Source: Hevea brasiliensis | Lineage: Eukaryota; Streptophyta; Magnoliopsida; Malpighiales; Euphorbiaceae | Assembly: GCF_030052815.1 (NCBI RefSeq) | Contig: NC_079502.1 | Span: 32,108,050 to 32,172,049 of the forward strand | DNA: 64,000 bases | Direction of reading: 5' to 3' | Part shown: piece by piece, positions 33,751 to 45,110 of the stretch | How positions within the stretch are numbered: the first letter of the stretch is position 1 | Layout of the letters: each line of letters starts with the position of its first letter | Notes under the pieces: generated by a model | Seen by the model: the letters and a program-made list of their open reading frames with translations, nothing else | What the model was told of the DNA's origin: nothing | The model's database searches: none | Program-made: the position numbers and the translations under genes

Positions 33751-34095
33751 TCTAGATTTGAATATGATTCTAATAAATTTAAAAATTCAGATTTGAATCT
33801 CATTCAAACAAATTTAAAAATTCAGATTTGAATCACATTCAAACAACCTTAAAAATTCAGATTTGAATCACATTCAAACATTTCTTAAAAAATCAGATTT
33901 GAATCACATTCAAACATTTTAAAAAATCAGATCTGAATATTATTCAATCAACTTTAAAAATTCAGATTTGAATATGATTCAAACAACTTTAAAAATTCAG
34001 ATTTGAATCACATTCAAACAACTTTTAAAATTCAGATTTGAATCACATTCAAATAATTTTTAAAATTCTGATTTCAATCATAATTTAATTGTGTG
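33751..34095 (-). repeat. 35-bp minisatellite with dyad units in copia A2 leader
   Basis: Ten units carrying TTTGAAT...ATTCAAA dyads, matching the array at 4846-5205 in unit number and order. Confidence 0.85.
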
Positions 34096-34334
34096 ATTAA
34101 AATTATTAAATAAACACTTTAATTAGTCAAAAAATAGGCCTTAGATCATACAATAATTGCAGAATTAAAAGCCAAACCTTGCGCCACCTTGAAGAACCTT
34201 TGTTGTCACCACCAATGGTGGCTTCACCATGTGTGCCGCCACACATCCATTGCAACTAGCAATGGATCAATCATCTCATGATCAAATCACAAAATTAAAT
34301 CATATAATCAACAATCTAAATGGCAAATATAGTG

Positions 34335-34346
34335 GCTCTGATACCA
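34335..34346 (-). other. Primer binding site of copia A2
   Basis: Minus-strand TGGTATCAGAGC, complementary to initiator tRNA-Met, two bases from the LTR end. Confidence 0.93.
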
Positions 34347-34348
34347 AT

Positions 34349-36459
34349 TGAAGGAACGGAAGCATGAAAAACACAAGTTTATACCATTGAATTCAAAAAT
34401 TTTCATCTACGGTCACATGCATCATGCAAGATTTATTTTTATCTATTTGATTTCAATGATAAATAACATATTAAAAATCTTTTAATATGTTTTGGATTTG
34501 TATTTGCCATTTAAGATTTTAAAATTAATCAGATTAATTTTAGAACCCTAGATTAAATCAAGAACGATTATACTAACCTCTTGATGCGCTGCAGCGTATT
34601 TGCACCTTTGAGATTCTTCTTCAGGATACCAAATGTTGTCCCTCTAGCTTGTCCACACCAAGAACACCTATGACAGCCCTTGAATAGCTTCTAAAGCTTT
34701 TTCTATTATTTAGAAAATCAAGTTCCACCTTTTAAGAGATTAAACATGTAAACAGAACACTAGAAACGATTTCTAGTATTTTTTAATTCAAGAGATTGAT
34801 GGCTAATCTATTTGAATTGATGAGAGATGAAGAAGAAGAGATTGAGAGCCTCAAAATGGCGTGACCAAGGATTGTCGCTGCTGGTTGTATTATATTTTCT
34901 CATAACAGCACTTATATAGCTAGGTTAACACATTAAAGTCTTGTCACATATCACCCTTTGATTAGCTCTAGGTTTAAGTGACCCAATCACATTGTGCCAA
35001 GTGTCAAACCTATATTTAATCTTAATTTTAATCATCTTATATGATTAAAAGACATTTGTCAAGCTTATGTGTAATGCCATGTGTCACCATCTCATGGTGC
35101 CACGTGTTACACTGCGAAATGGCCAAAATGCCCCAGTGTCTTAATTTTGAGTTCTTAACCCAAAATAATTATTTCTCTTCTTCTAATTAATTTATATCAA
35201 ATATAAATTAATTAATTAATTAATCTCTATTAATTAATTTCTCATTAAATAAATTCATATTTAAACACTTTAAATATAAATTTAACTTATACTATACATC
35301 TAATAATCTAGATTTGGTTTCAAGTCATGCTAGGGACTTTGCAATCTAATTGCAAATCAAACATATTTAATTAATCAATTAAACTTTTTAATTAATTAGT
35401 TAAATCATATTTAAATAGGTGATAACTTGTGTATGTGTGTGACTTACTAGGCTCATCACTGATTGGCAATGAGACATGATATCAACTCTTAATATCATCA
35501 GAACTCTTTCTTACCATAAATGATTTCTCTAAATCATTTTATGCACCTCATAGACCATGGTTAACACCTAGCATAGCATGCCATGGACACTCAATTAGTA
35601 ATAAGGTTTACCTTAAATGAACCTATAATCATATATTACCATGCACTAGAATCTCTCTGTTACAAAATCCCAACTCAAGCTGGAGTCATGGTTTATGTCA
35701 AACTCCATTTGCTATGAATATTATGTTCTCTTTTAATTCTAGTTCTTGATTAAAAAGATTTTCTCATCAGAAACTCTTTTCTGAATAAATCTATCTGTCC
35801 TGGCCAGGAACTTGAAACATCAAGCACAATTAAATGAACATAGGATTTTATCTCTATTTACTTAGAGGAACACATTCCATCTTGATCAACATCTACCTCC
35901 ATATATAACTAGTAGGAGCCAACACATGCCCATATACCCATACACAGTACAAGTATGAAAGCAGTATCAAACTCAAACTATCTATATACAAGATAACTGT
36001 GCTATCTCAGGTCTAAAGATTATATGCACTAATATGATTTATGACAAAATATTGACAAGAGTAAACTCCATGTGCTTGTCATAAGTGTCACTGGTTCGGC
36101 CTACTTATCATTTATAAGTGTCTATCATGTTTGCTATATGGCATGAGACTCACCATTCCATCTTATTTATATCTCATATAAATAACTTGGTAACAAACAT
36201 TAATACAATCTTTCTGGATAAGTCATGTCCTTATTATGAAATATCCTCGATTGTGAACCTATTTATGATACTTTGTACTAGAAATACTGTCACTCATATT
36301 CTTAACAACTTAAGAATAAAATTTCTAGCAAAATATCAATGGACCTTTTCTATTACACATAAATATATTATGTAAACGGAAAAGTGGAAATGCCTTTTAT
36401 TAATAAAAATATGTACAAGATACATACTAAATGATATGCTCTAAGGCATACTGCTAACA
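34349..36459 (-). mobile_element. 5' LTR of copia A2 (2.1 kb)
   Basis: Sense start TGTTAGCAGTATGCC at 36459, end CCTTCA at 34349. TATA box at 34911-34918. It directly abuts the broken gypsy 5' LTR. The neighbouring TATTT (36460-36464) would be the target duplication, but its partner was removed by the deletion. Confidence 0.92.
34911..34918 (-). promoter_or_regulatory. TATA box in copia A2 LTR
   Basis: Sense TATATAAG, at the same place as in copia A1. Confidence 0.6.
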
Positions 36460-36889
36460 TATTTTACAATAAAAATCTCATCAATTATTCTCATAACCAT
36501 CTCATAATTCACATCTCAATCATATATCTCAATTTCATATTCATTTCCATGCATTTCCATTCATGCATAATTTATATATATATAAATTCTCAAGTTTCAT
36601 TAATTTACATGATTTACAGACTGATTACATAAATTCATAATTTACATGATCTACAAATTAATTATAGTTCCATAATTTATATTTCAACATACAATTCATA
36701 GTTTACATTACAAATAATAACTAATTATAATGTACAAAATACATAATATGATCTATATGGGCCCTATCTACATGTATTGCTGAGGAGGTGACAACCTTGA
36801 ACACTTTGCAGATCAGAACTCCAAAATCTTTGTTTAGTATTCGCTGGACTTTAACTTCAATACCTGCGCGAGAAAACAAATCCATCGCG

Positions 36890-36907
36890 CTAAGCATTGC
36901 TGCTTAG
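36890..36907 (-). other. Chromovirus 5' LTR hairpin H1
   Basis: Perfect CTAAGCA-GCAA-TGCTTAG in sense. The adjacent GCGCGA/TCGCGC stem is also perfect here. Confidence 0.62.
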
Positions 36908-37525
36908 TGGTACAATAATATAATAAGAAATAATGTATACAAATAAAAATAATTGGAGCATATTTTCTATACTCAAGAATTTTACTGGGTTCATAAGAAA
37001 TTTGTCATACAGTATATTTTTCGTCATTTATGTTACTCTCTAGAATCTCTTTTGTCATAAGTTTACAATAATCATTTATATAATATACAAATAAATCTAA
37101 AATTTATACTTATATTATTATGAAAGTCACATTCGTAATGTTATTTAAGTTATAATTCTTCTACTAGTCTTTTTATCACTTCCTTGATACATTCTAAGTT
37201 GTTTACAATTATTTCATAATATTTAAAATTTTTAGAACTAATTTAATTTACTTCAGATCATTCTAAGGAACAAATTTTTGGAGCTAATCTAATTTATTTC
37301 AGAACTTCTTCTCATTTATTTACTTTCTAGCATTTTTTATTTGCTAATATTCGTAACTTATTTTAATAAATTAGACTGCCTAAGTAACCTATGATAGGCC
37401 AACTAAACTGGATAACAAGTCGTTGGCACTAGACATCACGGTGCCTCGGGTCGTCATACCATGGGACGCAGAACGTCAACCACGTATGCAGTCAGTATGG
37501 CTAAAAAGTCATGATATCACATAAT

Positions 37526-37622
37526 TGGGCATTAAGCCATGAGTGTGGGCATAAAGTCATGAATACGGGCATAAAGTCATGAACATAAGCATAAAGCCAT
37601 GCATATAGACATAAAGCCTTTT
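37526..37622 (-). repeat. 20-bp tandem block in chromovirus 5' LTR
   Basis: About five units of the GGCTTTATGCC type, inverted relative to the plus strand. Confidence 0.8.
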
Positions 37623-38389
37623 GCAGTACTGCTAAAACAATACCCTATTGGCATACCAAACTATTCAATCTGACACACATGTCTAGGCAATACAAGGGTA
37701 CATAATATCATTAAATATTAATATATTGTATTTTATGACTTCATTATTTCATAATATTTTCAATTATAATTTATACATTCATTTGATCATTTATATGATC
37801 ACAATTCACATCAATTATCCTTTTATACCATTGTACTCAAAGTACTTTTCTTGTCTACAATAATGAGAACTAATGTCTCATTCATACATTAATATGGTTC
37901 ATTTATTCATTCATTATGTTATTCATATTGATCATAATTTAAAACAATGGTTCACATGTACCATTGTATTCAAAACATTTTTCCTTTCTCACTTATTCAT
38001 TTTATGAATTATATTTGTGATGAGCATATAAGCCCTAACTAGCTATTCACATCAATTAGATGGATTACTTTTCATGTTTCAAGTAATCCATGAACATTTC
38101 ATGAATTTTAAATTTATGGCCTTAATTTCCCTTTAACAATATAGTTCTTACACTTTGTGTCTTTGTGCCTTTGTGCTACTAGTCATATTACTATTCACTC
38201 AAATTGTTGACTTTTTAATACATTATAAATTTATTAAACCTAAATTCTCCAAGATACCACATTTTGCATTTTATTTTTGTTGGTATTGATTTCCAATACC
38301 ATTTCAAAGTTTATCTTATGTTGTTCAAAATTTTCAGATTTCATACCCTAGGTTTACTGTTCCATTGGTCATTTGTACAGTAGGAATTT

Positions 38390-38900
38390 GACAAAATTGT
38401 CTTCATGAAAGTTGTTCCTTATTGTGTGTAGTTACATTTATTTTTTTGAATCACTCCATTTGGAGTTTTATAACTCAAGTTATGGTCATTTTACCATAAC
38501 TGGCTGGATTGACCTGTACGCAGAATTTTTGGGCAATTTGGTTCTGCCAGATTTGGTAACTTAAGTTTGGTTGGCAATTTGACTAGGTTATGGTCAGAAT
38601 TTAGATTTGTGTTTTTCATGAAAGTTGTAGGTCTATGTCTCAGATATTTGCTGGTAAAATTTCAGGTCAATTGGACCTTTCTACAATGAGTTATGACCAA
38701 ATGAATAAATACTATTTATTTGGTCATTTTGCCCAGGCAGAATGCAAGTCACCCGGATTAGGATAATTTTTAGGTCAACTTGGTTTAGTTTTCTAGGCAG
38801 AGTTTCTTTACTAAAGTTGTGCCATTATGTGTCTAGTTTCATGTCCAATTGGCCTTACACAAATTGAACCTATACAACTCCATTTATAGTTGCCCAAACC
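38390..38900 (-). repeat. Three 200-bp modules in chromovirus 5' LTR
   Basis: Anchors of the AAGTTATGG phrase lie near 38480, 38688 and 38886, spacings of 208 and 198 bases. Confidence 0.7.
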
Positions 38901-40193
38901 TACTGGACTCACAACCAGTCCTGCAGGTCACCAAGGGCAGCATGCCTAAACTCAACTCCATTATCCTTACTCACTTCAACTCCTCCTCACACACATTCAA
39001 ATGGTCACTAATTGACCATTACAAGGTTGATATACCATTTTATCAGCAAAACTCTAATTTTTTCACAAACCCTAATTCCCAAGTGTCCATTTCATGCTTT
39101 TCATGTCATCTAACACATCCAACACACATAGTTCAACATCTAACTCAAGTTATCTCATTACAAACCACTTCTAAACAATTCAAGTCATACAAATCAAAAA
39201 ATCTCATCCTTCTCCCATGGCTGCAAATTTTCATACACACTTCAATATAATTGTTTTGTTCAATTTTACAACAAATACTCATTTAACTTGTTTTCGTAAC
39301 AAAGATTAAAAGATATGGAAGTGAGTATAGGAACTAACCTCAATTGCTAACTATTCCAAGTCTCCAAAACTTCCTTTTTCCTTTCTCTTTTTGTAGCCTA
39401 GAGATTGTTCAATTTGCAAGATCAATTTTTTGTGAAGCAAGATTGTGGTTTCAAGGTGAATAGGTGGGTTGAATCAAGCTTGCTTTAAGCTTCCATGGAG
39501 GAATGGGTTATGGGTGAGGGAAACGTCTGATTTGATGAGAAAGAAGTAGAATTATTTTGTCAAGTTTTGGTCTTCCTTATCCCTTTTAATGAGTTTAATA
39601 AATTATGATTGGTGGAGGAAATTTAAATGACATCATATGATGTCATAATTAGCATTTTCTTTCATTTTTCTTTCCATTACTTTTCTACTCATTTTCAATT
39701 CAATTTTTAGCAATATTTATTCATATTTTAGATCATAATAATTATTTACTTAATTGAACAAGTCGGCCAAAAATCATCTCTGAAGATGAAATGACCAAAA
39801 TGCCCTCCGTTTGGCTTAACAGACTAAAATTATCTGTACCGATTGAAAATTTTTTCTAAGCTTTTTCTTGACATTCTAATACCATAGGAACCTCAATGAC
39901 CCTTCTCTGGAGTCTCAAAAATTTTTTTATGAATTTTTCCTCTGGTCTAGGGCTCCTAGTTGCGAGAACCGTAACTTCCCACTAGGTTACCCATCGCTAG
40001 GGCACCGGCTCATTTTACTTAGTTGTATTTTATTTCTAAAATTTTTTCTAAAATTTTCTTATTAATATTTGAGTTAATTATTGTTCCTTACTTTAGTTTA
40101 AATATTTTCCGGACGTTCTAACTGTTCGGACCGACACTGGTCATCGGAACAGTAGAATGTATGGAGTTGCTACAGGGAGGGTGTTACATTAAT

Positions 40194-41127
40194 TGTTTAA
40201 ATATGAATTTAATTATGAGAAATTAATTAATGAAGATTAATTAATTAATTAATTTATATTTGATATAAATTAATTTGAAGAGAAGAAATTATAATTTTGT
40301 GTTGAGAACTCAAATTAAAAGTAAGGGTAAATTAGTCTTTTTACATTGTGACATGTGGCACTATGAGATGGTGACACATGACACCATACAAGCTTACCAC
40401 TTATCTTCCTATGATGGAAGACCACTTTTTATGATTTAAAGGGAGCTTGACATTTGGCTCCATGAGATTAAGTCAACCAAAAGCAAGATGGGATCTTGTG
40501 GTGACATGGGGCAAGGAGTAAGTGAGGTTTGACTTTACTATAAAAGGGAAAAGGAAGAAAGAGAAATTGAAAATTCTTCTTCTTCCTCTTCCTCTCATTT
40601 GGATGGCAACTTTGGGTGTCCCTCTCTTCTCTTCATTTTCTCACTTGATTCAAAGAGAAATCACTTGTTTTCTTTGAATTAAAATTGCTAGAAAAGGTTT
40701 CTAGTGTCCTAAATACTCATTAACTATCATCAAAGCATAAAACCCCAATTACAAATGGTTGGCAAGGCTTGAGAAGCAAAGGTTGGGGCTGCCATTGATG
40801 ACACTTGGTGTGCTTATGGTGGACAAGCTATAGGGACTACAATTAGATCCTAAAGACATCCTAAGGAAGAGGGATCCACTAATTGTGCACCTTAGATGTT
40901 AGTACCCAAAATTCCTCTTTTAGCTAGGGTTTAATTGATTAAATTCCTAAAGTTCAATTCTTGATGGAAAATGAAAGTTTAATACTTGCTAAAATGTGTT
41001 TTGGTATGCATTTGGGCATTGGAAATTGATTAGGCACATAACTCGTCATGTATGATAAATGTAACCCTAGAATAATTTTTGAAATTCTAGCTTCTAATGC
41101 CCTAAATTCCATGCTTCCTAGCCTTCA
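40194..41127 (+). mobile_element. 5' LTR of copia A3, second part
   Basis: Continues the LTR after the gypsy insertion; the duplicated TTAAT is at 40189-40193. It contains TATAAAAG at 40539-40546, then a CT-rich start region, and ends GCCTTCA at 41127 before the PBS. Confidence 0.92.
40539..40546 (+). promoter_or_regulatory. TATA box in copia A3 5' LTR
   Basis: TATAAAAG followed by GGAAAAGGAAG and then TTCTTCTTCC, a typical plant core promoter layout. The same box is at 48457-48464 in the 3' LTR. Confidence 0.65.
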
Positions 41128-41129
41128 AT

Positions 41130-41141
41130 TGGTATCAGAGC
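41130..41141 (+). other. Primer binding site of copia A3
   Basis: TGGTATCAGAGC, complementary to initiator tRNA-Met, two bases after the LTR end. Confidence 0.95.
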
Positions 41142-42896
41142 CACTATATTTGCCATTAGAATTGATTTTGAGGCTTAATTGTGTGATTGGGTTGAGTTTG
41201 GGTTGATTTGAAGTTGGTTTGGATCAAGAAAACCCTAGAAATACCAACTTGCCGCAAGAAACACGGCCTGGATCGTGTTCTGGGCTTTTACACGGCCTAG
41301 GGCATGTTTTCACAGTACATGGGCCGTGCTTTTTCATGCCTTGACCCGTGTTTCTCTCTGCCCGATAGAGTCACATGACACGGGCTGTGTTATTCCACAC
41401 CCTACCCCGTGTCGTTCAACGTTAACAAGGCCCGGCCCGTGTTTTAGCGTGCCTCAAGCAATGTAAATGTTACACGGGCCGTGTTTTTGTTAAAGAGGCA
41501 TGTTGGGCTTGGTTTTTGGGCAATAATGCAATTGTTGTTTAATTTAAAGCCCATAATTAAGCCCAAACCTAATTAAATGGTTTAATTAGGAATTTTAATC
41601 ACACAATTAATTTATGAAAATTGTTTTCATGGAATTAAATTTGGAAAAAATTTCTAAATTTAAATTTATTTGAATGAGATTCAAATTTAATTTTTAGTTT
41701 AATATATGATATTCAATTTAATTTTAAGCATGTATATTTGATTTAATTATTAAATTTTAAATATACATGATGGATGATCATGGACAATAAAAGACCAATG
41801 AGATTGGATTTATTTCTTTTATTTTCTTTTAGGATGTAAAATAATTAATTTTATTTTAGTGGCATGTATCATAAATGTTATGATAACTTAGGATGTAATT
41901 TCATTTATTTAAGGACTTTAAAGTCCATATTCTTGTATATTCACCTTGGTATGCCAAGAGTTACAATGTAATTAGATTGCAAGAAGAATAAGGAGGTTAA
42001 GAGCATTGGTGGGACCAGTGGCAGGAGATCAAGATCAAGGGTTAATTATGTACTCCAACAATTCTTGTAAAACGAATGAATGAAATACACCTAGGAATGC
42101 CCTGATTCAATTCTTGGTGGCTTAGAATTGAATCCCTTAGAAAGTCCATGATCATACCTTATTATTTGTTTATCCATGTATGTATGAGATGTGTATGAAT
42201 GTATGCAAGTATGTGATATATGCATGCCAACTGGATAATGTACAAAGTGAGACCATAATAGTAATTAAGTCGACTATAAAATCTTCCAAACAATTGATTA
42301 AGTTAGAAATGGTATAATTATGGTAATTATATCATGGCCCTCCATTGAGGCTATTATTTTAAGAAATTTTAAATACTTACATTATTAGCTATATGAGCTT
42401 GGAAATGATGCATTTGTTTTAGAGATTTTCTTAAGAATAATTGTTAAGCATAAGATGTTGTAAGTATGTAAATGGTTGGTAGCCAATAATGGATGTGCCT
42501 GAGCTCATTAAAATTATTTGCATGCCTACTAGCTCAATGGGATTAACTTAACTAATGCAAGATAAATCAATAATGGATGTGCCTGAGATTTTGAGCATTA
42601 AGGGCCAAATAAATGATTAAACCTCACATGAGATGTGATGGGCAAGGAGTTGCTCACTTATAGTTTATCGTGATTCCAATAATGGATATGCCTAAGGATG
42701 ATCAATAAAACTATAAGAATTCAATCACCCACTAGAAATCCATCCAACTAGGATTTTCGTTTCCTACTATGGAAGTGTAGGATTCGCCAAGTTAGTGGGA
42801 GGACCAATTTGATTAAAAAACCATAATCATTTAGTTAATTACTTGATATATTTACTAATTAATCTTGTTATTTCTACAGTTTATTTTCTGATAATA
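41142..42896 (+). other. Copia A3 untranslated leader
   Basis: Related to the leaders of A1 and A2 from about 41880 onwards, including the phrase CAATAATGGATGTGCCTGAG repeated near 42483 and 42570. The part near the PBS differs: it holds a GC-rich palindromic array in place of the minisatellite. No gene. Confidence 0.75.
41250..41492 (+). repeat. GC-rich palindromic motif array in copia A3 leader
   Basis: At least seven copies of AAACACGG or CCGTGTTT in alternating orientation, several joined as ACACGGGCCGTGTTT palindromes, spaced 25-45 bases apart. The base composition is unlike the AT-rich surroundings. Confidence 0.75.
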
Positions 42897-43730
42897 ATGA
42901 GCACACAACAACCACCACCATCTAATATCCTTGTGAGTATACTTAATCATAATAGGTTGACAGGACCTAATCTTTCTGATTGGCTCAGAAATTTAAAACT
43001 TATCCTGAACCTAGAACGTATTGGATATGTTCTAGATTCAAAGATTTTTGGTCCCTTACCTCCAAGGGCCACTCCAGAGGAATCAGAGACTTTGGAAAGT
43101 GGAAGGAGCATGATATGAGAGCCAGATGTTACATGCTTGCTTCTATAACTAATGAGTTATAGAAGCAACATGAAAACATGCAAAGTGCAAATGAGATCCT
43201 TCTTTATCTGCAAGAGTTGTATGGTGAGCACAGCAGGAATGCTAGATATGAGATATCTAGACAGGTATTCCACATGAGGATGTCAGAGGGACAGAATGTA
43301 GAAGATCATGTCCACAAGATGATTCAGCTCATTGAGCAGCTAGAACATCTTGATTTTCACATGGATTTCCAACTGTAGACGGATTTGATCCTTCAGTTCC
43401 TACCAGAGTCATTTGGGAATTTTGTGACAAATGTTCATATTACTAAGCAAGAATGCACTCTGGTTGGCTTGCTTAACATGCTGGTTATTGTCCAAAAGAA
43501 TATACTGGGCAATAAAGGAAGAGAGGTGGCTTTGGTTGCATCTCCTTCTTCTGTTGGAAAGTCTAAGAAGAAGAAGGGCAATAAGAAAAAGAAACCTCGA
43601 GTTCCTAGACCTTCAAAGAAGATAGCCAAACAAAAGGGAAAGATCAAAGCTGATAAAGGCAAAGAAAAGTGTTTTCACTGCCAGAAGGATGGGCATTGGA
43701 AGAGGAATTACGCAGAGTATCTTGCTTCTC
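42897..43730 (+). pseudogene. Copia A3 gag, broken
   Basis: Starts at ATG 42897 (MSTQQPPPSNIL). A small deletion near 43093 shifts the frame inside ETLE/KWKEHD. Stops occur near 43160 and 43376. The basic KKKGNKKKKP stretch (near 43580) and a single zinc knuckle follow, CFHCQKDGHWKRNY (43671-43712), whose last Cys is replaced by Tyr. Gag is otherwise collinear with A1 and A2, but the frame continues into protease, which the other two lack. Confidence 0.88.
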
Positions 43731-44190
43731 TAAAGGACAAGAAAGATAAATCTTCAGAAGGTATGTTTATATCTTGTTATTTAAATTCTGATGATGCTCA
43801 TAGTTCATCTACAGCTTGGGTTTTAGATACTAGTACTAGTTCTCACATTGCTTTTGATATACAGAAACTAGCGAGTAGTAGCAGCTTGCAGTCACGAGAG
43901 GTTAGACTCCAGATTGGCAATGGCTCAACTGTTGAAGCTTTAGCCATAGGATCTAAATCTTTGTACATGTATGGACACGTTTTGTATTTAAATAATATTT
44001 TGTATATACCTAATGCTTTTAAGAACATCATTTCTATATCTAGTTTGACTAGAAATAGTTATGAATTTCAATTAACAAATGATGTTTGTAATATTTATTT
44101 TGGAAATGAATATGTTGGCTCAGGTTATATACATGGTGGACTTTATTTTTTGAATAATAATGTTAAATACAAATCTAATGCAAGTAATCT
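43731..44190 (+). pseudogene. Copia A3 protease region
   Basis: Follows the zinc knuckle in the same frame (43385-44611). The active-site region reads WVLDTSTSSHIA near 43825, where copia proteases usually have D-[ST]-G; here Ser replaces Gly. The second part includes NILYIPNAFKNIISIS. This segment of roughly 500 bases is absent from A1 and A2. The protease would release Gag, integrase and RT from the polyprotein. Confidence 0.85.
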
Positions 44191-45110
44191 AAAAGAATGT
44201 AATGCCATAATGAAAATCAACTCAAGTTCAAAACATCTTTGGCACTTAAGATTAGGTCATATTGCAGAAGATAGGATTGCAAAGCTAGAGAAAATGGGGA
44301 TTTTATCCTCATTGGGTTCTGAACTTACTCCAACTTGTGAATCCTACCTTCAAGGCAAAATGACTAGATCACCTTTTGTTGGACAAGGGTTAAGAGCTGA
44401 AAATATTTTGGAACTTATACATAGTGATGTATGTGGTCCATTTAAGGAAATGGCTAGAGGCGGTTTTTATTATTTTATTACCTTTACTAATGATAAATCA
44501 AGGTTTGGGTATTTGTATTTGATGAAATACAAACATGAATCCTTGGAAAAGTTTAAAGAATTTAAATCTGAAGTAGAAAATCAAACAGGAAAAAGTATTA
44601 AAACTTTTTGATCAGATCATGGAGGTGAATACTTAAGTACTGAATTTGATGAATACTTGAAAGAGCATGGCATTGTCTCCCAGGTGACTCCTCTAGGAAT
44701 GCCACAATTAAATGGTGTATCTAAAAGGAGAAATCGTACTCTATTAGATATGGTACTTAGTATGATGAGCTTTACTGACATGCCAATCTCCTTTTGGGGA
44801 TTTGCATTAGAATCAGCTTTGCATATTCTGAATAGAATTCCATCAAAGTCAGTCTCTTCCACACCTTAAGTTATGGCATGAAAGAAAACCAAGTCTTAAA
44901 TATGTTAAGATCTGGGGGTATCCAGCTTACATTAAAAAGCTGAAGACTGATAAATTAGAAACCAAATTAAAAAGAGGTCGATTTGTTGGATATCCAAAGG
45001 AAAGTTTTGGATATTATTTTTATTTGCCTACATCACAAAAGATTGTGATAAGTAGAGATGCCATATTTCTTAAACAACAGTTTATTTAAGAAGGTGGCAA
45101 AGGAAGGCAA
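44191..45110 (+). pseudogene. Copia A3 pre-integrase and integrase
   Basis: The pre-integrase HLRLGHIAEDRIAKLE (44240) is followed by integrase HSDVCGP, then a TGA at 44609 just before SDHGGEYLS, and VSKRRNRTLLDM where the third catalytic position reads Lys instead of Glu. A deletion of about two bases near 44870 shifts the frame (STP then IWH). The C-part (RGRFVGYPKESFGYYF) continues to a stop near 45088. The protein would be inactive. Confidence 0.87.

Larger units (their letters stand above)
28644..34334 (-). other. Copia A2 leader, split by a solo LTR
   Basis: Homologous to 3668-5438 of copia A1. It is interrupted at 29451/33368 by a gypsy solo LTR. The only structured part is the minisatellite near the PBS. 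Confidence 0.8.
26034..36459 (-). mobile_element. Ty1/copia element A2, 3' end deleted, protease-less subfamily
   Basis: Sense order: 5' LTR (36459-34349), PBS, leader with inserted solo LTR, gag (28643), 23-bp repeats, integrase and RT, cut in RT at about 26034. The rest of RT, RNase H and the 3' LTR are missing. It lies between the truncated gypsy 5' LTR and the truncated gypsy gag, so it inserted near the LTR end and a later deletion took its 3' part with adjoining gypsy sequence. Confidence 0.9.
36864..39338 (-). other. Intron-like interval in chromovirus 5' LTR
   Basis: Sense donor GAG|GTTAGTTCC at 39338 and acceptor CGCGCAG|GTATT at 36864, 2475 bases apart. Confidence 0.42.
17650..40188 (-). 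mobile_element. Ty3/gypsy chromovirus (Tekay/Del-like) with nested insertions
   Basis: Minus-strand element bounded by TGTAACACCC ends, with target duplication TTAAT at 17645-17649 and 40189-40193. Order in sense: 5' LTR (40188-36460, end deleted), copia A2 insert, gag-pol (26028-21565), PPT, 3' LTR (21553-17650). The PBS and gag start were lost in the deletion that also removed the 3' half of copia A2. The chromovirus call rests on the pol order PR-RT-RNase H-IN and the C-terminal KVLWRHH chromodomain-like motif. The Tekay/Del label is inferred from this and the 3.9-kb LTR. Confidence 0.9.
36460..40188 (-). mobile_element. 5' LTR of the chromovirus, last ~215 bases deleted
   Basis: Aligns with 17864-21553. 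In sense it starts TGTAACACCCTCCCTG at 40188, but lacks the end that holds hairpins H2 and H3. It is joined to copia A2. Compared with the 3' LTR it shows scattered substitutions and small indels. Confidence 0.92.

Noticed and set aside
38849..39250. Plus-strand frame of 133 codons in the chromovirus 5' LTR, with a shorter partner at 20306-20614
   Set aside because: It is antisense to the LTR and broken differently in the sister LTR. The shared part reflects LTR homology, not a gene.
41130..41141. Possible tRNA fragment
   Set aside because: Only the 12 bases complementary to the initiator tRNA-Met end are present; it is a primer binding site.
41275..41466. Plus-strand frame of 63 codons in copia A3 leader
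   Set aside because: It arises from the GC-rich palindromic array and is absent in related elements.
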